From assembly GCA_023954175.1 (NCBI GenBank), contig JAMLIM010000005.1, forward strand, positions 20,951 through 84,950: DNA of 64,000 nucleotides. The letters are read 5' to 3'. The first letter of the stretch is position 1. Every line of letters begins with the position of its first letter. Position numbers and translations under genes: made by a program. Under the pieces are notes generated by a model. The model searched no databases and was not told where the DNA came from. It worked only from the letters and a program-made list of their open reading frames with translations. Shown piece by piece: positions 1-11,495 of the stretch. The DNA comes from Rhizobacter sp. (GTDB taxonomy: Bacteria > Pseudomonadota > Gammaproteobacteria > Burkholderiales > Burkholderiaceae_C).

Positions 1-1379
1 TTGCCGTGGAAGACGAGGAAGTAGACGCGGAACGAGTAGAGCGCGGTGACGAACACGCTCGCGACCACGGCGAAGTGGGCATAGCCGGAGCCCGCGATGT
101 GGCTCAGGGCAACCGCCTCGATGATCGTGTCCTTCGAGTAGAAGCCCGAGAAGAACGGTGTCGCGACGAGCGCGAGCGTGCCCAGCAGGAACGTGATCCA
201 CGTGATCGGCATGTACTTGCGCAGGCCGCCCATGTTGCGGATGTCCTGGTCGTGGTGCATGCCGATGATGACCGAGCCCGCGCCGAGGAAGAGCAGCGCC
301 TTGAAGGCCGCATGCGTCATCAGGTGAAAGATGCCGACCGAATACGCCGACGCGCCGAGCGCAACCGTCATGTAGCCGAGCTGCGACAGCGTCGAATAGG
401 CGACGACGCGCTTGATGTCGTTCTGGACGATGCCGAGCAGGCCCATGAAGAGCGCCGTCGTCGCGCCGATCACGAGCATGAACGACAGCGCCGTGTCGGA
501 CAGCTCGAACAGCGGCGACATGCGCGCGACCATGAAGATGCCGGCCGTCACCATCGTCGCCGCGTGGATCAGCGCCGAGATCGGCGTCGGGCCTTCCATC
601 GAATCGGGCAGCCAGACGTGCAGCGGCACCTGCGCGCTCTTGCCCATCGCGCCGACGAAGAGGCAGATGCAGGTCACGGTGATCAGCATCCAGGCTTCGC
701 CGCCGAACGGATTCGCGAAGCTGAGCGCCGCCAGCTCGTTGCCCTTGGCGAAGGCTTCGCCGTAGTTGAGCGTGCCGGCGAAGGCAACGATCAGGCCGAT
801 GCCGAGGATGAAGCCGAAGTCCCCGATGCGGTTGACGATGAAGGCCTTCATGTTGGCGAAGATCGCCGACGGCTTGGCGTAGTAGTAGCCGATCAACAGG
901 TAGGACACGAGGCCCACGGCCTCCCAGCCGAAGAACAGCTGCATGAAGTTGTTGCTCATCACGAGCATCAACATGCTGAAGGTGAACAGCGAGATGTAGC
1001 TGAAGAAGCGCTGGTAGCCGCCCGGCGAGGTCTCGTCGTCGGCCATGTAGCCGATGGTGTAGATGTGCACCATCAGCGAGACGAAGGTGACGACGACCAT
1101 CATCAGCGCTGACAGGCCGTCGATCAGGAAGCCGACCTCCATCTTCAGGCCGCCGATGTTCATCCACTCGTAGACGGTCGCGTTGAAGCGCGCACCGTCC
1201 TGCACGACGTCCTTGAGCACGAGCACCGACAGCGCGAACGAGATCAGCACGCCGAGCGTCGTCACCCGGTGCGAGTTGGCACGACCGATGCGCCGGCCGG
1301 TCGTGCCGGCGATCACGGCGCCGACCAGCGGCGCCAGCGCGATGACGAGCAGGGTGGTCTGGGAGAGCTGCGCAGTCAT
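1..1379 (-). CDS. nuoL: NADH-quinone oxidoreductase subunit L (NuoL), N-terminal part, cut by window edge
   Basis: Antiporter-like membrane subunit of respiratory complex I, taking part in proton translocation. The frame opens at an ATG at 1379 and runs without a stop to position 1, giving about 459 N-terminal residues of a protein usually about 650-680 residues long; the C-terminal helices and lateral amphipathic helix lie off the left edge. Visible family motifs include FFGWEAVGLVSYLLIGYYY, NRIGDFGF, LPDSMEGPTPISALIHAATM (a conserved proton-channel region) and a Lys in NDIKRVVAYSTLSQLGYM. The start lies 4 bases after the nuoK stop, as expected inside the nuo operon; nuoM and nuoN should follow beyond the window. 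Confidence 0.97.
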   Translation of the reverse strand, partial: MTAQLSQTTLLVIALAPLVGAVIAGTTGRRIGRANSHRVTTLGVLISFALSVLVLKDVVQDGARFNATVYEWMNIGGLKMEVGFLIDGLSALMMVVVTFVSLMVHIYTIGYMADDETSPGGYQRFFSYISLFTFSMLMLVMSNNFMQLFFGWEAVGLVSYLLIGYYYAKPSAIFANMKAFIVNRIGDFGFILGIGLIVAFAGTLNYGEAFAKGNELAALSFANPFGGEAWMLITVTCICLFVGAMGKSAQVPLHVWLPDSMEGPTPISALIHAATMVTAGIFMVARMSPLFELSDTALSFMLVIGATTALFMGLLGIVQNDIKRVVAYSTLSQLGYMTVALGASAYSVGIFHLMTHAAFKALLFLGAGSVIIGMHHDQDIRNMGGLRKYMPITWITFLLGTLALVATPFFSGFYSKDTIIEAVALSHIAGSGYAHFAVVASVFVTALYSFRVYFLVFHG

Positions 1380-1383
1380 CGGT

Positions 1384-1704
1384 TCAGCCCTTGAGCTCGT
1401 CGAGATCCTCGACGTTGATCGTGTCGCGGTTGCGGAACAGCACGACGAGGATCGCGAGGCCGATGGCCGCCTCGGCCGCGGCGACGGTCAGGATGAAGAA
1501 GACGAACACCTGCCCGTCCATCTGGCCGAGAAAGTGCGAAAAGGCGATGAAGTTGGTGTTGACGGCGAGCAGCATCAGCTCGATCGCCATCAGCAGCACG
1601 ATCAGGTTCTTGCGATTGAGGAAGATGCCGATCACCGACAGTGCGAACAGCATCGCGCCGAGCGACAGGAAATGGCCGAGCGTGACCGGACCGATGCCGC
1701 TCAT
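1384..1704 (-). CDS. nuoK: NADH-quinone oxidoreductase subunit K
   Basis: Small membrane subunit of complex I with three transmembrane helices, 106 residues, the normal family length. The conserved membrane Glu residues are visible in [14 protein letters not shown] and in the [15 protein letters not shown] stretch; these are part of the proton-translocating axis. The ATG overlaps the nuoJ stop by ATGA (1701-1704), a translational coupling arrangement, and the stop is 4 bases from nuoL. Confidence 0.97.
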   Translation of the reverse strand: MSGIGPVTLGHFLSLGAMLFALSVIGIFLNRKNLIVLLMAIELMLLAVNTNFIAFSHFLGQMDGQVFVFFILTVAAAEAAIGLAILVVLFRNRDTINVEDLDELKG

Positions 1705-2336
1705 GGCTGCGCTCCCGGCGTCGGCGCGGCGGGCGGCGCCTGCACCGTCGGCGCGATCTGCACGATGCGCAGGCGATCGGCCTTCTTCACCAGCACCTGC
1801 TGGTCGGGGCGCTGGAACTTGCTGTCCTTGCGGCTGCGGATCGTCAGCGCGATCGCGGCGATGATCGCCACCAGCAGCAGCACCGCAGCCACCTCAAGCG
1901 GATAGAGGTAGTGCGTGTACATCTCGATGCCGAGCAGCTTGGTGTTGCCGAGCTGGATCGCCTGCGCCGTCGCGGCCGGCGCTTCGGCGAGGTCGAAGCC
2001 GCCGATCAGCACCGCGGCCATTTCGAGCGCGATGACGACGCCGATGATCGCGGCGAGCGGGAAGTGGCGCCAGAAGCCGACGCGCAGCGCATCGACATTG
2101 ATGTCGAGCATCATGACGACGAACAGGAACAGCACCATCACCGCGCCCACGTAGACGAGCACGAGCGCGATCGCGAGGAACTCGGCCTTCAGCAGCATCC
2201 ACACGCAGGCCGCGGTGAAGAATGCGAGCACGAGGTAGAGCGCCGCATAGACCGGCGTGCGCGCCGTGATGACGCGAAATGCCGCGAACAGCAGCACGGC
2301 CGAGAAGGCGTAGAAGAGTGCAGTGGTAGTCGTCAT
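1701..2336 (-). CDS. nuoJ: NADH-quinone oxidoreductase subunit J
   Basis: Complex I membrane subunit of five predicted helices, 211 residues. The N-terminal hydrophobic segments and the [18 protein letters not shown] helix containing the conserved pi-bulge region of NuoJ are recognisable. After the last helix the protein ends in a soluble tail rich in Pro and Ala (about residues 180-211), a common feature of betaproteobacterial NuoJ. It is separated from nuoI by 60 bases that carry no gene, and its stop overlaps the nuoK start. Confidence 0.96.
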   Translation of the reverse strand: MTTTTALFYAFSAVLLFAAFRVITARTPVYAALYLVLAFFTAACVWMLLKAEFLAIALVLVYVGAVMVLFLFVVMMLDINVDALRVGFWRHFPLAAIIGVVIALEMAAVLIGGFDLAEAPAATAQAIQLGNTKLLGIEMYTHYLYPLEVAAVLLLVAIIAAIALTIRSRKDSKFQRPDQQVLVKKADRLRIVQIAPTVQAPPAAPTPGAQP

Positions 2337-2396
2337 GTCGTGCTTGCGCGGTCTCTGGGTCGAGTCGCTGCCGCAGGCGGCCGAAGCCGCGCGCCG

Positions 2397-2894
2397 TCAG
2401 CGGTATTTCGCGTCAGCCTCCCGGTTCGCGGCGATCTCGCGCTCGTAGCGGTCGCCGACGGCGAGCAGCATGTCCTTCGTGAAATAGAGGTCGCCGCGCT
2501 TCTCGCCGTGGTATTCGAAGATGTGCGTCTCGACGATCGAATCGACCGGGCAGCTCTCCTCGCAGAAGCCGCAGAAGATGCATTTCGTCAGGTCGATGTC
2601 GTAGCGCGTCGTGCGGCGCGTGCCGTCGGCGCGCACGTCGGATTCGATCGTGATCGCGAGCGCCGGGCAGACCGCCTCGCACAGCTTGCAGGCGATGCAG
2701 CGCTCTTCGCCGTTGTCGTAGCGGCGCAGCGCGTGCAGGCCGCGAAAGCGCGGGCTGAGCGGCGTCTTCTCTTCGGGAAACTGCACCGTGATGTGGGGCG
2801 AAAGGAAGTGCCGGCCCGTGACCGCCAGGCCCTTGAAGAGCTCGGCGAGCATCAGACTCGACAACACCTTCTTGATGGAGGCAACGGCAGACAT
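2397..2894 (-). CDS. nuoI: NADH-quinone oxidoreductase subunit I, 2x[4Fe-4S] ferredoxin-type
   Basis: Peripheral-arm subunit carrying clusters N6a and N6b that relay electrons to NuoB. The 165-residue product holds two complete ferredoxin motifs, [13 protein letters not shown] and [13 protein letters not shown], in the middle of the chain. I chose the ATG at 2894 (start MSAVASIKK) because it gives the family length and sits 8 bases after the nuoH stop; the same frame stays open much further upstream across nuoH, but only as an antisense-type artefact of high GC content. Confidence 0.97.
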   Translation of the reverse strand: MSAVASIKKVLSSLMLAELFKGLAVTGRHFLSPHITVQFPEEKTPLSPRFRGLHALRRYDNGEERCIACKLCEAVCPALAITIESDVRADGTRRTTRYDIDLTKCIFCGFCEESCPVDSIVETHIFEYHGEKRGDLYFTKDMLLAVGDRYEREIAANREADAKYR

Positions 2895-2902
2895 TGGCGG
2901 GC

Positions 2903-3967
2903 TCACTTCCAGATGTTCCAGGGCGACTGGATCCACAGGCCGACGACGACGAGCCAGACGAGCGTGATCGGGATGAAGACCTTCCAGCCGAGGCGCATGA
3001 TCTGGTCGTAGCGGAAGCGCGGAAACGTGGCACGCACCCACAGGAACATCGTGACGACGACGAATGTCTTGATGCCGAGCCAGATCCAGCCCGGAATCCA
3101 GTTGAACAGCGCGCTGTCGATCGGCGACAGCCAGCCGCCGAGGAAGAGCGTCACGGCGATGATCGAGACCAGGATCATGTTCGCGTATTCGGCGAGGAAG
3201 AACATCGCGAACGCCATGCCCGAGTACTCGATCATGTGGCCGGCGACGATCTCGGACTCGCCTTCGACGACGTCGAACGGGTGACGGTTCGTCTCCGCCA
3301 GGCCCGAGATGAAGTAGACGACGAAGATCGGCAGCAGCGGCAGCCAGTTCCACGACAGGAAGTTCAACCCCAGATCGGCGAAGTAGCCGCGATCCTGGCC
3401 GAGCACGATCTCGGTCATGTTCATGCTGCCGCTGACCATCAGCACGACGACGAGCGCGAAGCCCATCGCGATCTCGTAGCTCACCATCTGCGCCGCGGCG
3501 CGCAGCGCACCGAGGAAGGCGTACTTCGAGTTCGACGCCCAGCCGGCGATGATGACGCCGTAGATCTCCATCGACGTGACCGCGAGCAGCAGCAGCAGGC
3601 CGGCGTTGATGTTCGCGAGCGCAACCTCGGGGCCGAACGGGATCACGACCCAGGCGACGAGCGCCGGCATGATCGTCATCACCGGCCCGAGCAGGAAGAG
3701 CGGGCGGTTCGCCGCCGAGGGCAGGATGATCTCCTTGAAGATCAGCTTGACCGCATCGGCGATCGGCGTCAGCAGCCCGTAGGGGCCGACCCGGTTCGGG
3801 CCCGGGCGGACCTGCGTCCAGCCGATGCCCTTGCGTTCCCAGAGCGTGAGGTAGGCGACGCAGACCATCAGCGGCACGACGAGCGCGACGATCTTGATCA
3901 GCGCCCAGACCGGCGCCCAGAAGCCGCCGAGGAGCGAACTGCCGTAGGTGGTAAAGGTGTCGAGCAT
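2903..3967 (-). CDS. nuoH: NADH-quinone oxidoreductase subunit H
   Basis: Membrane subunit that forms most of the quinone-binding chamber and contacts the peripheral arm; 354 residues with about eight to nine helices. Conserved segments such as [19 protein letters not shown] (cytosolic loop next to the quinone site), [20 protein letters not shown] and [20 protein letters not shown] are intact. It starts 2 bases after the nuoG stop, so nuoG and nuoH translation is probably coupled. Confidence 0.97.
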   Translation of the reverse strand: MLDTFTTYGSSLLGGFWAPVWALIKIVALVVPLMVCVAYLTLWERKGIGWTQVRPGPNRVGPYGLLTPIADAVKLIFKEIILPSAANRPLFLLGPVMTIMPALVAWVVIPFGPEVALANINAGLLLLLAVTSMEIYGVIIAGWASNSKYAFLGALRAAAQMVSYEIAMGFALVVVLMVSGSMNMTEIVLGQDRGYFADLGLNFLSWNWLPLLPIFVVYFISGLAETNRHPFDVVEGESEIVAGHMIEYSGMAFAMFFLAEYANMILVSIIAVTLFLGGWLSPIDSALFNWIPGWIWLGIKTFVVVTMFLWVRATFPRFRYDQIMRLGWKVFIPITLVWLVVVGLWIQSPWNIWK

Positions 3968-3969
3968 GC

Positions 3970-6324
3970 TCAGGCCTTCTCGACGTGGATCGCACCGAAC
4001 ATGGCGCCGAGCCCCGCCGTCACGGCGTGACCGGCGGCGACGCGCACCGCGTTGGCGGCAAGCGTCGCATCGAGCCGCGCCGGCAACTGCACCGAGGACT
4101 CGCCCTGCGAGACGCGGACCTCATCGCCCGCCTTCAACGCCAGGCGCTCCCAGAGCGCCGACGGCAGGCCGACCACCGGCGGCAGCGCGTCGCGCGTGAG
4201 CAGCAGCGACAGCGCGCGCCGCACGAGCGGGTCGGTCGAGTAGATCGGCACATCGGCGATGCGCTCGAGCGCGCCCTGCGCCGCGGACGCCGATGCGGCG
4301 GCACCGGCACCCGCACCAGCACCTGCACCGACACCCGCGCGGTTGTCGAGACGCGCAGCGACATCGATGCCGCCGATCGCGGCGGCGCGCACGTCCTCCG
4401 AGGTTTCGAAGTCGAAGCCGGGAAGTTCGAGCAGGTTGCCGAGCACGCGCAGCACCTTCCAGCCCGGGCGTGTCTCGCCGAGCGGCCTGACGACGCCGTG
4501 GAAGCCCTGCACGCGGCCCTCGGCGTTGACGAAGGTGCCCGACGTCTCGGTGAACGGCGCGATCGGCAGCATGACGTCGGCGACCTCGGCGCCGGCGGAG
4601 CGGAATGCGCTCAGCGCGACGACCATGTCGGCGCCGGCGAGCGCGGCGCGCGCGGCAGCGGGGTCGGCCACGTCGAGCGTCGGCTCGACGTCGAAAAGCA
4701 TCACCGCCTTGAGCCCACCCTGCGGCGCACACATGCGGCCGGCGTCGAGCCCCTCGCCCTGCGGCTGGGCGCCGACGAGCTGCGCGCCGACGCTGTTGCC
4801 CGATTCGCCAAGATAGCCGACGGCCGCGCCCGTCTGCGCGCCGAGCCATTCGGCCAGCGCGAGCAGCGCAGATGCCTGCGGATGCTGCGCGGCAGCGTTG
4901 CCCAGCAGCACCGCCTTGCGTTCACCCGAGAGCAGGCCGCTCGCGATCGCCTGCGCCTCGGCCGTCGCCTCGCCCTGGGCCGGCGCGGCAACACCCTTGG
5001 CCTGCGCGACGGCGGTGCAGATGTCGGCCAGCGCACGCGGCCATGCGCTCGGCGCGGCGTTGATGCGCGCGCTGACGGGCATCAGCCAGTCGTCGTCGAG
5101 TGCGTGCAACGCGAACACCTGCGCGCCGTGGCGCGTCGCCTGGCGGATGCGCTGCGCGAAGAGGGGATGGTCCTTGCGCAGGAAGGAGCCGATGACGAGC
5201 ACGCGCTGCAGCTTCGACAAGGCCGCGATCGGCATGCCGAGCCAGCGCGCGCCGCGGTCCGGCGCCGCGTTCGTGAAGTCGGCATGGCGCAGGCGGTGAT
5301 CGATGTTGTCGCTGCCCAGGCCGCGCACGAGTTGCGCGAGCAGATGCAGTTCCTCGACCGTGCGCTGCGGCGACGCGAGCGCGCCGACCGCCTGCGCGCC
5401 GTGCGAGGCGACGATCTGCTTGACGCCGCGCGCGACGTATTCGAGCGCCGTCGTCCAGTCGACCGTCTTCCACTCGCCGCCGTGCTTGATCATCGGCGCG
5501 GTGAGCCGGTCTTCGCTGTCGAGTGCCTCGTAGGAGAAGCGGTCGCGGTCGGCGATCCAGCACTCGTTGACGGCTTCGTTCTCGAACGGCACGACGCGCA
5601 TCACCTTGTGCGACTTGACCTGCACGACGAGGTTGGCGCCGGTGCTGTCGTGCGGGCTGATCGACTTGCGGCGCGAGAGCTCCCAGGTGCGCGCGCTGTA
5701 GCGGAAGGGCTTGCTCGTGAGCGCGCCGACCGGGCAGATGTCGATCATGTTGCCCGACAGCTCGGAGTCGATCGTGTCGCCCGCGATCGTCGTGATCTCG
5801 GAGTGCTCGCCGCGATGGATCATGCCGAGCTCCATCACGCCGCCGATCTCCTGCCCGAAGCGGATGCAGCGCGTGCAGTGGATGCAGCGCGTCATCTCCT
5901 CCATCGAGATCAGCGGCCCGACGTCCTTGTGGAAGACGACGCGCTTCTCCTCGGTGTAGCGCGAGGCCGACTTGCCGTAGCCGACGGCGAGATCCTGCAA
6001 CTGGCACTCGCCGCCCTGGTCGCAGATCGGGCAGTCGAGCGGATGGTTGATGAGCAGGAACTCCATCACGCTCTTTTGCGCCTTCAGCGCCTTCTCGCTC
6101 TTGGTGCGGACGATCATGCCCTGCGTGACCGGCGTCGCGCAGGCCGGCATCGGCTTCGGGGCCTTCTCGATGTCGACCAGGCACATGCGGCAGTTGGCCG
6201 CGATCGAGAGTTTCTTGTGATAGCAGAAGTGCGGGATGTAGGTGCCGGCGGCGTCGGCCGCATGCATCACCATGCTGCCCTCGGGCACTTCCACCTTCTT
6301 GCCGTCGAGTTCGATTTCAATCAT
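3970..6324 (-). CDS. nuoG: NADH-quinone oxidoreductase subunit G
   Basis: Largest peripheral subunit of complex I, 784 residues. The N-terminal [2Fe-2S] domain (Cys34, Cys45, Cys48, Cys62) is followed by the His-Cys3 cluster region (His94, Cys98, Cys101, Cys107) and a further [4Fe-4S] site (TRCIHCTRC with a later CPVGALTSK), then a molybdopterin-oxidoreductase-like domain without catalytic role. Near residues 663-675 there is an Ala-Gly low-complexity linker encoded by six tandem hexamers. The C-terminal molybdopterin-dinucleotide-binding-like domain follows the linker. ATG start at 6324 gives the usual [13 protein letters not shown] beginning and lies 4 bases from nuoF. Confidence 0.97.
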   Translation of the reverse strand: MIEIELDGKKVEVPEGSMVMHAADAAGTYIPHFCYHKKLSIAANCRMCLVDIEKAPKPMPACATPVTQGMIVRTKSEKALKAQKSVMEFLLINHPLDCPICDQGGECQLQDLAVGYGKSASRYTEEKRVVFHKDVGPLISMEEMTRCIHCTRCIRFGQEIGGVMELGMIHRGEHSEITTIAGDTIDSELSGNMIDICPVGALTSKPFRYSARTWELSRRKSISPHDSTGANLVVQVKSHKVMRVVPFENEAVNECWIADRDRFSYEALDSEDRLTAPMIKHGGEWKTVDWTTALEYVARGVKQIVASHGAQAVGALASPQRTVEELHLLAQLVRGLGSDNIDHRLRHADFTNAAPDRGARWLGMPIAALSKLQRVLVIGSFLRKDHPLFAQRIRQATRHGAQVFALHALDDDWLMPVSARINAAPSAWPRALADICTAVAQAKGVAAPAQGEATAEAQAIASGLLSGERKAVLLGNAAAQHPQASALLALAEWLGAQTGAAVGYLGESGNSVGAQLVGAQPQGEGLDAGRMCAPQGGLKAVMLFDVEPTLDVADPAAARAALAGADMVVALSAFRSAGAEVADVMLPIAPFTETSGTFVNAEGRVQGFHGVVRPLGETRPGWKVLRVLGNLLELPGFDFETSEDVRAAAIGGIDVAARLDNRAGVGAGAGAGAGAAASASAAQGALERIADVPIYSTDPLVRRALSLLLTRDALPPVVGLPSALWERLALKAGDEVRVSQGESSVQLPARLDATLAANAVRVAAGHAVTAGLGAMFGAIHVEKA
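4301..4336. repeat. Six tandem imperfect hexanucleotide repeats inside nuoG
   Basis: Six consecutive units of the form GCACCN (the last begins with A) on the plus strand. Read on the coding minus strand they encode alternating Gly and Ala, forming a flexible linker in NuoG. The unit is a multiple of three, so copy-number change would keep the frame. Confidence 0.85.
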
Positions 6325-6328
6325 GGCT

Positions 6329-7750
<1,422 letters not shown>

Positions 7751-7754
7751 CGCG

Positions 7755-8243
7755 TCATCCGGCGTGCGACTTGAGCGTCGCGAGCAGCGCATCGAGCCGA
7801 TCGGGCGTCATGTAGCTGCACATCTGGCGGTCGTTGACGAGCAGCACCGGCGCGTCGGCGCAGGCGCCGAGGCACTCGCACTCCTGCACCGTGAAGAGGC
7901 CGTCGGCCGTGGTGCCGCCCTTCTCGACGCCGAGCCGCTCGCAGACCTGATCGAGCGCCGCCTGGCCGTCGCGCAACTGGCACGGCAGGTTGGTGCAGAC
8001 GTTGAGCTTGAAGCGCCCGACCGGCTGCTGGTTGTACATGTTGTAGAAGGTCGTCACCTCATGCACCGCGATCGGCGGCATGCCGAGGTAGGCGGCGACG
8101 GCGCGCTCGCTCTCGTCGCTGATGTGGCCCTGCTCCTGCTGCACGATGGCGAGGCAGGCCATCACCGCCGACTGCCTCTGGTCGGCCGGGTACTTGGCGA
8201 CTTCCGTTGCGAAGCGTGCTTGGGTGGCGTCGGAAAAACTCAT
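7755..8243 (-). CDS. nuoE: NADH-quinone oxidoreductase subunit E, [2Fe-2S]
   Basis: Thioredoxin-fold subunit of the NADH dehydrogenase module, 162 residues, holding cluster N1a. The four ligand cysteines appear in CTNLPC and, after about 35 residues, in [10 protein letters not shown]. The N-terminal helical region ([13 protein letters not shown]) is typical. The ATG at 8243 overlaps the nuoD stop in an ATGA quartet (8240-8243). Confidence 0.97.
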   Translation of the reverse strand: MSFSDATQARFATEVAKYPADQRQSAVMACLAIVQQEQGHISDESERAVAAYLGMPPIAVHEVTTFYNMYNQQPVGRFKLNVCTNLPCQLRDGQAALDQVCERLGVEKGGTTADGLFTVQECECLGACADAPVLLVNDRQMCSYMTPDRLDALLATLKSHAG

Positions 8244-9493
8244 CGGTCGATCTCGCCGAAAACAATGTCCATGGTGCCGATCACGGCGACGGCGTCGGCG
8301 ATCATGTGCCCGCGCGTCATCTCGTCGAGCGCCGCCAGATGCGGGAAGCCGGGCGGGCGGATCTTGAGCCGGTAGGGCTTGTTGGCGCCGTCGCTCACGA
8401 GGTAGATGCCGAACTCGCCCTTCGGGTGTTCGACCGCTGCATAGGCCTCGCCCTCGGGCACGTGAAAGCCCTCGGTGAAGAGCTTGAAGTGGTGGATCAG
8501 CTCCTCCATGTTGGACTTCATGTCCACACGCGCAGGCGGCGCCACCTTGTAGTTGTCGACGATCACCGGGCCCGGGTTCTTGCGCAGCCAGTCGACGCAC
8601 TGCAGGATGATGCGATTGGCCTGGCGCATCTCCTCGACACGCACCAGGTAGCGGTCGTAGGTGTCGCCATGGCTGCCGACCGGCACGTCGAAGTCCATGT
8701 GTTCGTAGACTTCGTAGGGCTGGTGCTTGCGCAGGTCCCAGACGATGCCCGAGCCGCGCAGCATCGGGCCGGTGAAGCCGAGGTTGAGCGCGCGCTCCGG
8801 CGTCACGACGCCGATGCCGACGGTGCGCTGCTTCCAGATGCGGTTGTCGGTGAGCAGCGTCTCGTAGTCGTCGACGTTGGCCGGGAAGCGGCGGCAGAAG
8901 TCCTCGATGAAGTCGAGCATCGTCCCGCTGCGGGCCTCGTTCAGGCGTGCCATGACCTTGGCGCTGCGCACCTTGGACGCCTTGTACTGCGGCATCGTGT
9001 CGGGCAGGTCGCGGTAGACGCCGCCCGGGCGGTAGTAGGCCGCGTGCATGCGCGCGCCGGACGCCGCTTCGTACATGTCGAGCAGATCCTCGCGCTCGCG
9101 GAAGCAGTAGATGAGCATGTTCATCGCGCCGCAGTCGAGCCCGTGCGCGCCCAGCCACATCAGGTGGTTCAGCAGCCGGGTGATCTCGTCGAACATGACG
9201 CGGATGTACTGCGCCCGCACCGGCACCTCGATGCCGAGCAGCTTCTCGATCGCCAGGCAGTAGGCGTGCTCGTTGCACATCATCGAGACGTAGTCGAGCC
9301 GGTCCATGTAGGGCAGCGACTGGATGAACGTCTTGCTCTCGGCGAGCTTTTCGGTCGCCCGGTGCAGCAGGCCGACGTGCGGGTCCGCGCGCTGGATCAC
9401 CTCGCCGTCGAGCTCGAGCACGAGCCGCAACACCCCGTGCGCAGCCGGATGCTGCGGGCCGAAGTTCAGCGTGTAGTTCTTGATGTCAGCCAT
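8240..9493 (-). CDS. nuoD: NADH-quinone oxidoreductase subunit D (49 kDa)
   Basis: Catalytic quinone-site subunit related to the NiFe hydrogenase large subunit; 417 residues. The N-terminal [19 protein letters not shown] segment, which contains the quinone-ligating His, and later blocks such as [20 protein letters not shown]-like sequence near residues 140-160 support the call. I chose ATG at 9493 ([10 protein letters not shown]), the conserved family start; a longer reading would extend into a repeat-containing spacer. Its stop overlaps the nuoE start. Confidence 0.97.
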   Translation of the reverse strand: MADIKNYTLNFGPQHPAAHGVLRLVLELDGEVIQRADPHVGLLHRATEKLAESKTFIQSLPYMDRLDYVSMMCNEHAYCLAIEKLLGIEVPVRAQYIRVMFDEITRLLNHLMWLGAHGLDCGAMNMLIYCFREREDLLDMYEAASGARMHAAYYRPGGVYRDLPDTMPQYKASKVRSAKVMARLNEARSGTMLDFIEDFCRRFPANVDDYETLLTDNRIWKQRTVGIGVVTPERALNLGFTGPMLRGSGIVWDLRKHQPYEVYEHMDFDVPVGSHGDTYDRYLVRVEEMRQANRIILQCVDWLRKNPGPVIVDNYKVAPPARVDMKSNMEELIHHFKLFTEGFHVPEGEAYAAVEHPKGEFGIYLVSDGANKPYRLKIRPPGFPHLAALDEMTRGHMIADAVAVIGTMDIVFGEIDR

Positions 9494-9494
9494 G

Positions 9495-9571
9495 TCGACC
9501 CCGCCGGGCAGCCCCAAGGGGCCGACGCGCACCCGCGGGGGGCAGCGAACGAATGTGAGCGTGGGGGCAGT
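9495..9571. repeat. REP-like intergenic repeat, copy A, between nuoC and nuoD
   Basis: The 81-base nuoC-nuoD spacer is almost filled by a GC-rich element whose two halves (a CCGCCGGGC block followed by GACGCGC at 9501-9530, and GGGGCAGCGAACGAA with GTGAGCGTGGGGG at 9539-9566) recur, diverged, between nuoB and nuoA. This indicates a dispersed repeat rather than a unique regulatory sequence. It carries no open frame of its own. Confidence 0.6.
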
Positions 9572-9574
9572 TCA

Positions 9575-10171
9575 TCAGTGAAGGCCACCGTAGTTGTCTT
9601 CACGGATGATGCGCGGCGTGATCTCGCGCGGCTCGATCGTCACCGGCTGGTAGATCACCCGCTTGCTCAGCTCGTCGTAGCGCATCTCGACGTGGCCGGT
9701 GGTCGGGAAGTCCTTGCGGAAGGGGTGGCCGATGAAGCCGTAGTCGGTCAGGATGCGGCGCAGGTCGAGGTGCCCTTCGAACAGGATGCCGTAGAGATCG
9801 AAGGCTTCGCGTTCGAACCAGTTGGCAGAGTTCCAGACCGGCGTGACCGAGTCGACGATCGGCATGTCGTCGTCCGGGCAGAACACCTTGAGGCGCACCC
9901 GCCAGTTGTGGCTGATCGACAGCAGGTGGCTGGCGACACAGAAGCGCGGGCCTTCGTGGACCTCGTCCTTCCAGGCCGAGTAGTCGAGGCCGCACAGATC
10001 CATCAGCTGCTCGAACCGCAGGTCGGCGTGATCGCGCAGGGTCGTTGCGACGGCGAGGTAGTCGGCCGCCTCGACGAGGATCGTGATCTCGCCGCGTTCG
10101 CGCTTGAAATGCTTGATGCGGTCGCCGAGGACGGCTTGCAGTGCCGCTTGCAGGGTGTCGAGTCGGGTCAC
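9575..10171 (-). CDS. nuoC: NADH-quinone oxidoreductase subunit C (30 kDa)
   Basis: Hydrophilic connecting subunit of complex I, 198 residues. The signature [19 protein letters not shown] and the following [19 protein letters not shown] are intact. I chose a GTG start at 10171, because an AGAGGGG Shine-Dalgarno lies about 7 bases upstream and the resulting N-terminus (VTRLDTLQ) has family length; the longer in-frame start at 10261 would overlap the end of nuoB. The nuoB stop is 79 bases upstream. Confidence 0.95.
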   Translation of the reverse strand: MTRLDTLQAALQAVLGDRIKHFKRERGEITILVEAADYLAVATTLRDHADLRFEQLMDLCGLDYSAWKDEVHEGPRFCVASHLLSISHNWRVRLKVFCPDDDMPIVDSVTPVWNSANWFEREAFDLYGILFEGHLDLRRILTDYGFIGHPFRKDFPTTGHVEMRYDELSKRVIYQPVTIEPREITPRIIREDNYGGLH

Positions 10172-10250
10172 CGCAGCCCCTCTTGCGACGAACTGTCGAG
10201 CGGGCTGCGCAGGGCAAACGACGGCACGGCGTCTCTCATCGGCATGTCCA

Positions 10251-10727
10251 TCAGCGTGCAATCGTGTTTTCGCGGCGGATCTTGGCCTGCAACTGCAGGA
10301 TGCCGTAGAGCAGCGCCTCGGCCGTCGGCGGGCAGCCCGGCACGTAGACGTCGACCGGCACGATGCGGTCGCAGCCGCGCACGACCGAATAGCTGTAGTG
10401 GTAGTAGCCGCCGCCGTTGGCGCACGAGCCCATCGACAGCACCCAGCGCGGCTCGGCCATCTGGTCGTAGACCTTGCGCAGCGCCGGCGCCATCTTGTTG
10501 CACAGCGTGCCGGCGACGATCATCAGGTCGCTCTGGCGCGGGCTCGGGCGAAACAGCATGCCGAAGCGATCGATGTCGTAGCGCGCCGCGCCGGCGTGCA
10601 TCATCTCGACCGCGCAGCACGCAAGGCCGAACGTCATCGGCCAGAGTGACCCGGTCTTGGACCAGTTGATGACGGAATCGAGGCTCGTCGTGACGAACCC
10701 TTCCTTCATGACGCCTTCGATGCCCAT
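10251..10727 (-). CDS. nuoB: NADH-quinone oxidoreductase subunit B (PSST)
   Basis: Subunit holding cluster N2, the last Fe-S centre before quinone; 158 residues. The unusual adjacent ligand cysteines are seen in [11 protein letters not shown], with the other ligands in [16 protein letters not shown] and [18 protein letters not shown] at 10727 ([10 protein letters not shown]) matches the family start; the frame continues upstream into the intergenic repeat, which I exclude. Confidence 0.97.
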   Translation of the reverse strand: MGIEGVMKEGFVTTSLDSVINWSKTGSLWPMTFGLACCAVEMMHAGAARYDIDRFGMLFRPSPRQSDLMIVAGTLCNKMAPALRKVYDQMAEPRWVLSMGSCANGGGYYHYSYSVVRGCDRIVPVDVYVPGCPPTAEALLYGILQLQAKIRRENTIAR

Positions 10728-10832
10728 GTCAGTGCCGCCCGGCCGCCCGAAGGCACTGACGCGCCCAAGGGCCACGCAGCGGCCCCTCCGGGTCCACGGG
10801 GCTGCGAACGAAGTGAGCTTGGGGTTGTTTCA
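10728..10832. repeat. REP-like intergenic repeat, copy B, between nuoA and nuoB
   Basis: The 123-base nuoA-nuoB spacer contains a diverged second copy of the nuoC-nuoD element: a CCGCCCGGCCGCCCGAAGG block followed by GACGCGC at 10735-10764, then GGGGCTGCGAACGAAGTGAG at 10798-10817. Between these blocks are additional GC-rich bases not present in copy A. No gene is visible in it. Confidence 0.6.
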
Positions 10833-10850
10833 TTTGTCCGCTGTGTCCGT

Positions 10851-11210
10851 TCATTCCCAATCCAGCGCGCCCTTCTTCCATTCGTAGGCAAAGCCGACGA
10901 CGAGGATGGCGAGGAAGACCATCATGGCCCAGAACCCTGACGCGCCGATTTCATCGAGCGACACCGCCCACGGGAAGAGGAACGCGATCTCGAGGTCGAA
11001 CAGGATGAACAGGATCGCCACGAGGTAGTAGCGCACGTCGAACTTCATGCGCGCGTCCTCGAAGGCCTCGAAGCCGCATTCGTAGGGTGACTGCTTCGCC
11101 GCGTCGGGCCGGTTCGGGCCGAAGATGAAACCCAGCACCTGGGGTGCGACGCCGACCGCGGCACCCACCAGGATGAACAGGAGGACGGGGAGATACTCGG
11201 CCAGGTTCAT
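10851..11210 (-). CDS. nuoA: NADH-quinone oxidoreductase subunit A
   Basis: First gene of the nuo operon, a 119-residue three-helix membrane subunit. The loop with [20 protein letters not shown], which carries the conserved Cys-Gly and lies near the quinone chamber, is intact. ATG at 11210 (MNLAEYLPV) is the family start; a longer reading toward the tRNA would add unrelated residues. The 74 bases between it and tRNA-Leu include a short GT-rich run but no promoter that I can defend, so nuo may be read from upstream secG/tpiA transcription. Confidence 0.96.
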   Translation of the reverse strand: MNLAEYLPVLLFILVGAAVGVAPQVLGFIFGPNRPDAAKQSPYECGFEAFEDARMKFDVRYYLVAILFILFDLEIAFLFPWAVSLDEIGASGFWAMMVFLAILVVGFAYEWKKGALDWE

Positions 11211-11284
11211 GATGGGTAGCGGGGCTGTGTGTGTGGTGCTCTTGTTGCGCGCATCCGGTGCAGGCATGTGCCCGCGCGGATCGT

Positions 11285-11369
11285 TGGTGCCGACGGCGAG
11301 ACTCGAACTCGCACAGCTTTCGCCACTACCCCCTCAAGATAGCGTGTCTACCAATTTCACCACGTCGGC
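11285..11369 (-). tRNA. tRNA-Leu (anticodon GAG)
   Basis: An 85-nucleotide class II tRNA with 7-bp acceptor stem GCCGACG / CGTCGGC, D-arm sequence GGTAGACACGC, anticodon loop CTTGAGG giving GAG, a short variable arm, T-arm GTTCGAGTC, and an encoded 3' CCA. It reads CUC/CUU leucine codons. It sits between secG and nuoA on the same strand, the arrangement usual in Burkholderiales. Confidence 0.97.
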
Positions 11370-11495
11370 GGCGCTCAAAACAAAGTCTGGTTGGCATGAG
11401 GAGTTGCGCACCAGACAACCGGAAATTCTACCCGCAATCCCGAGCCGTTCTGCCGCCTTCGCTGCATCGCAGCAACGCTCGCGGCAGTGCGTCGA

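Noticed and set aside
2895-3995. Apparent fusion of an upstream frame with NuoI
   Set aside because: The extension runs through nuoH in another frame; NuoI from 2894 has the normal length.
11285-11369. tRNA-Leu as an integration site for a mobile element
   Set aside because: No integrase, no direct repeat of the tRNA 3' end and no compositional change nearby.
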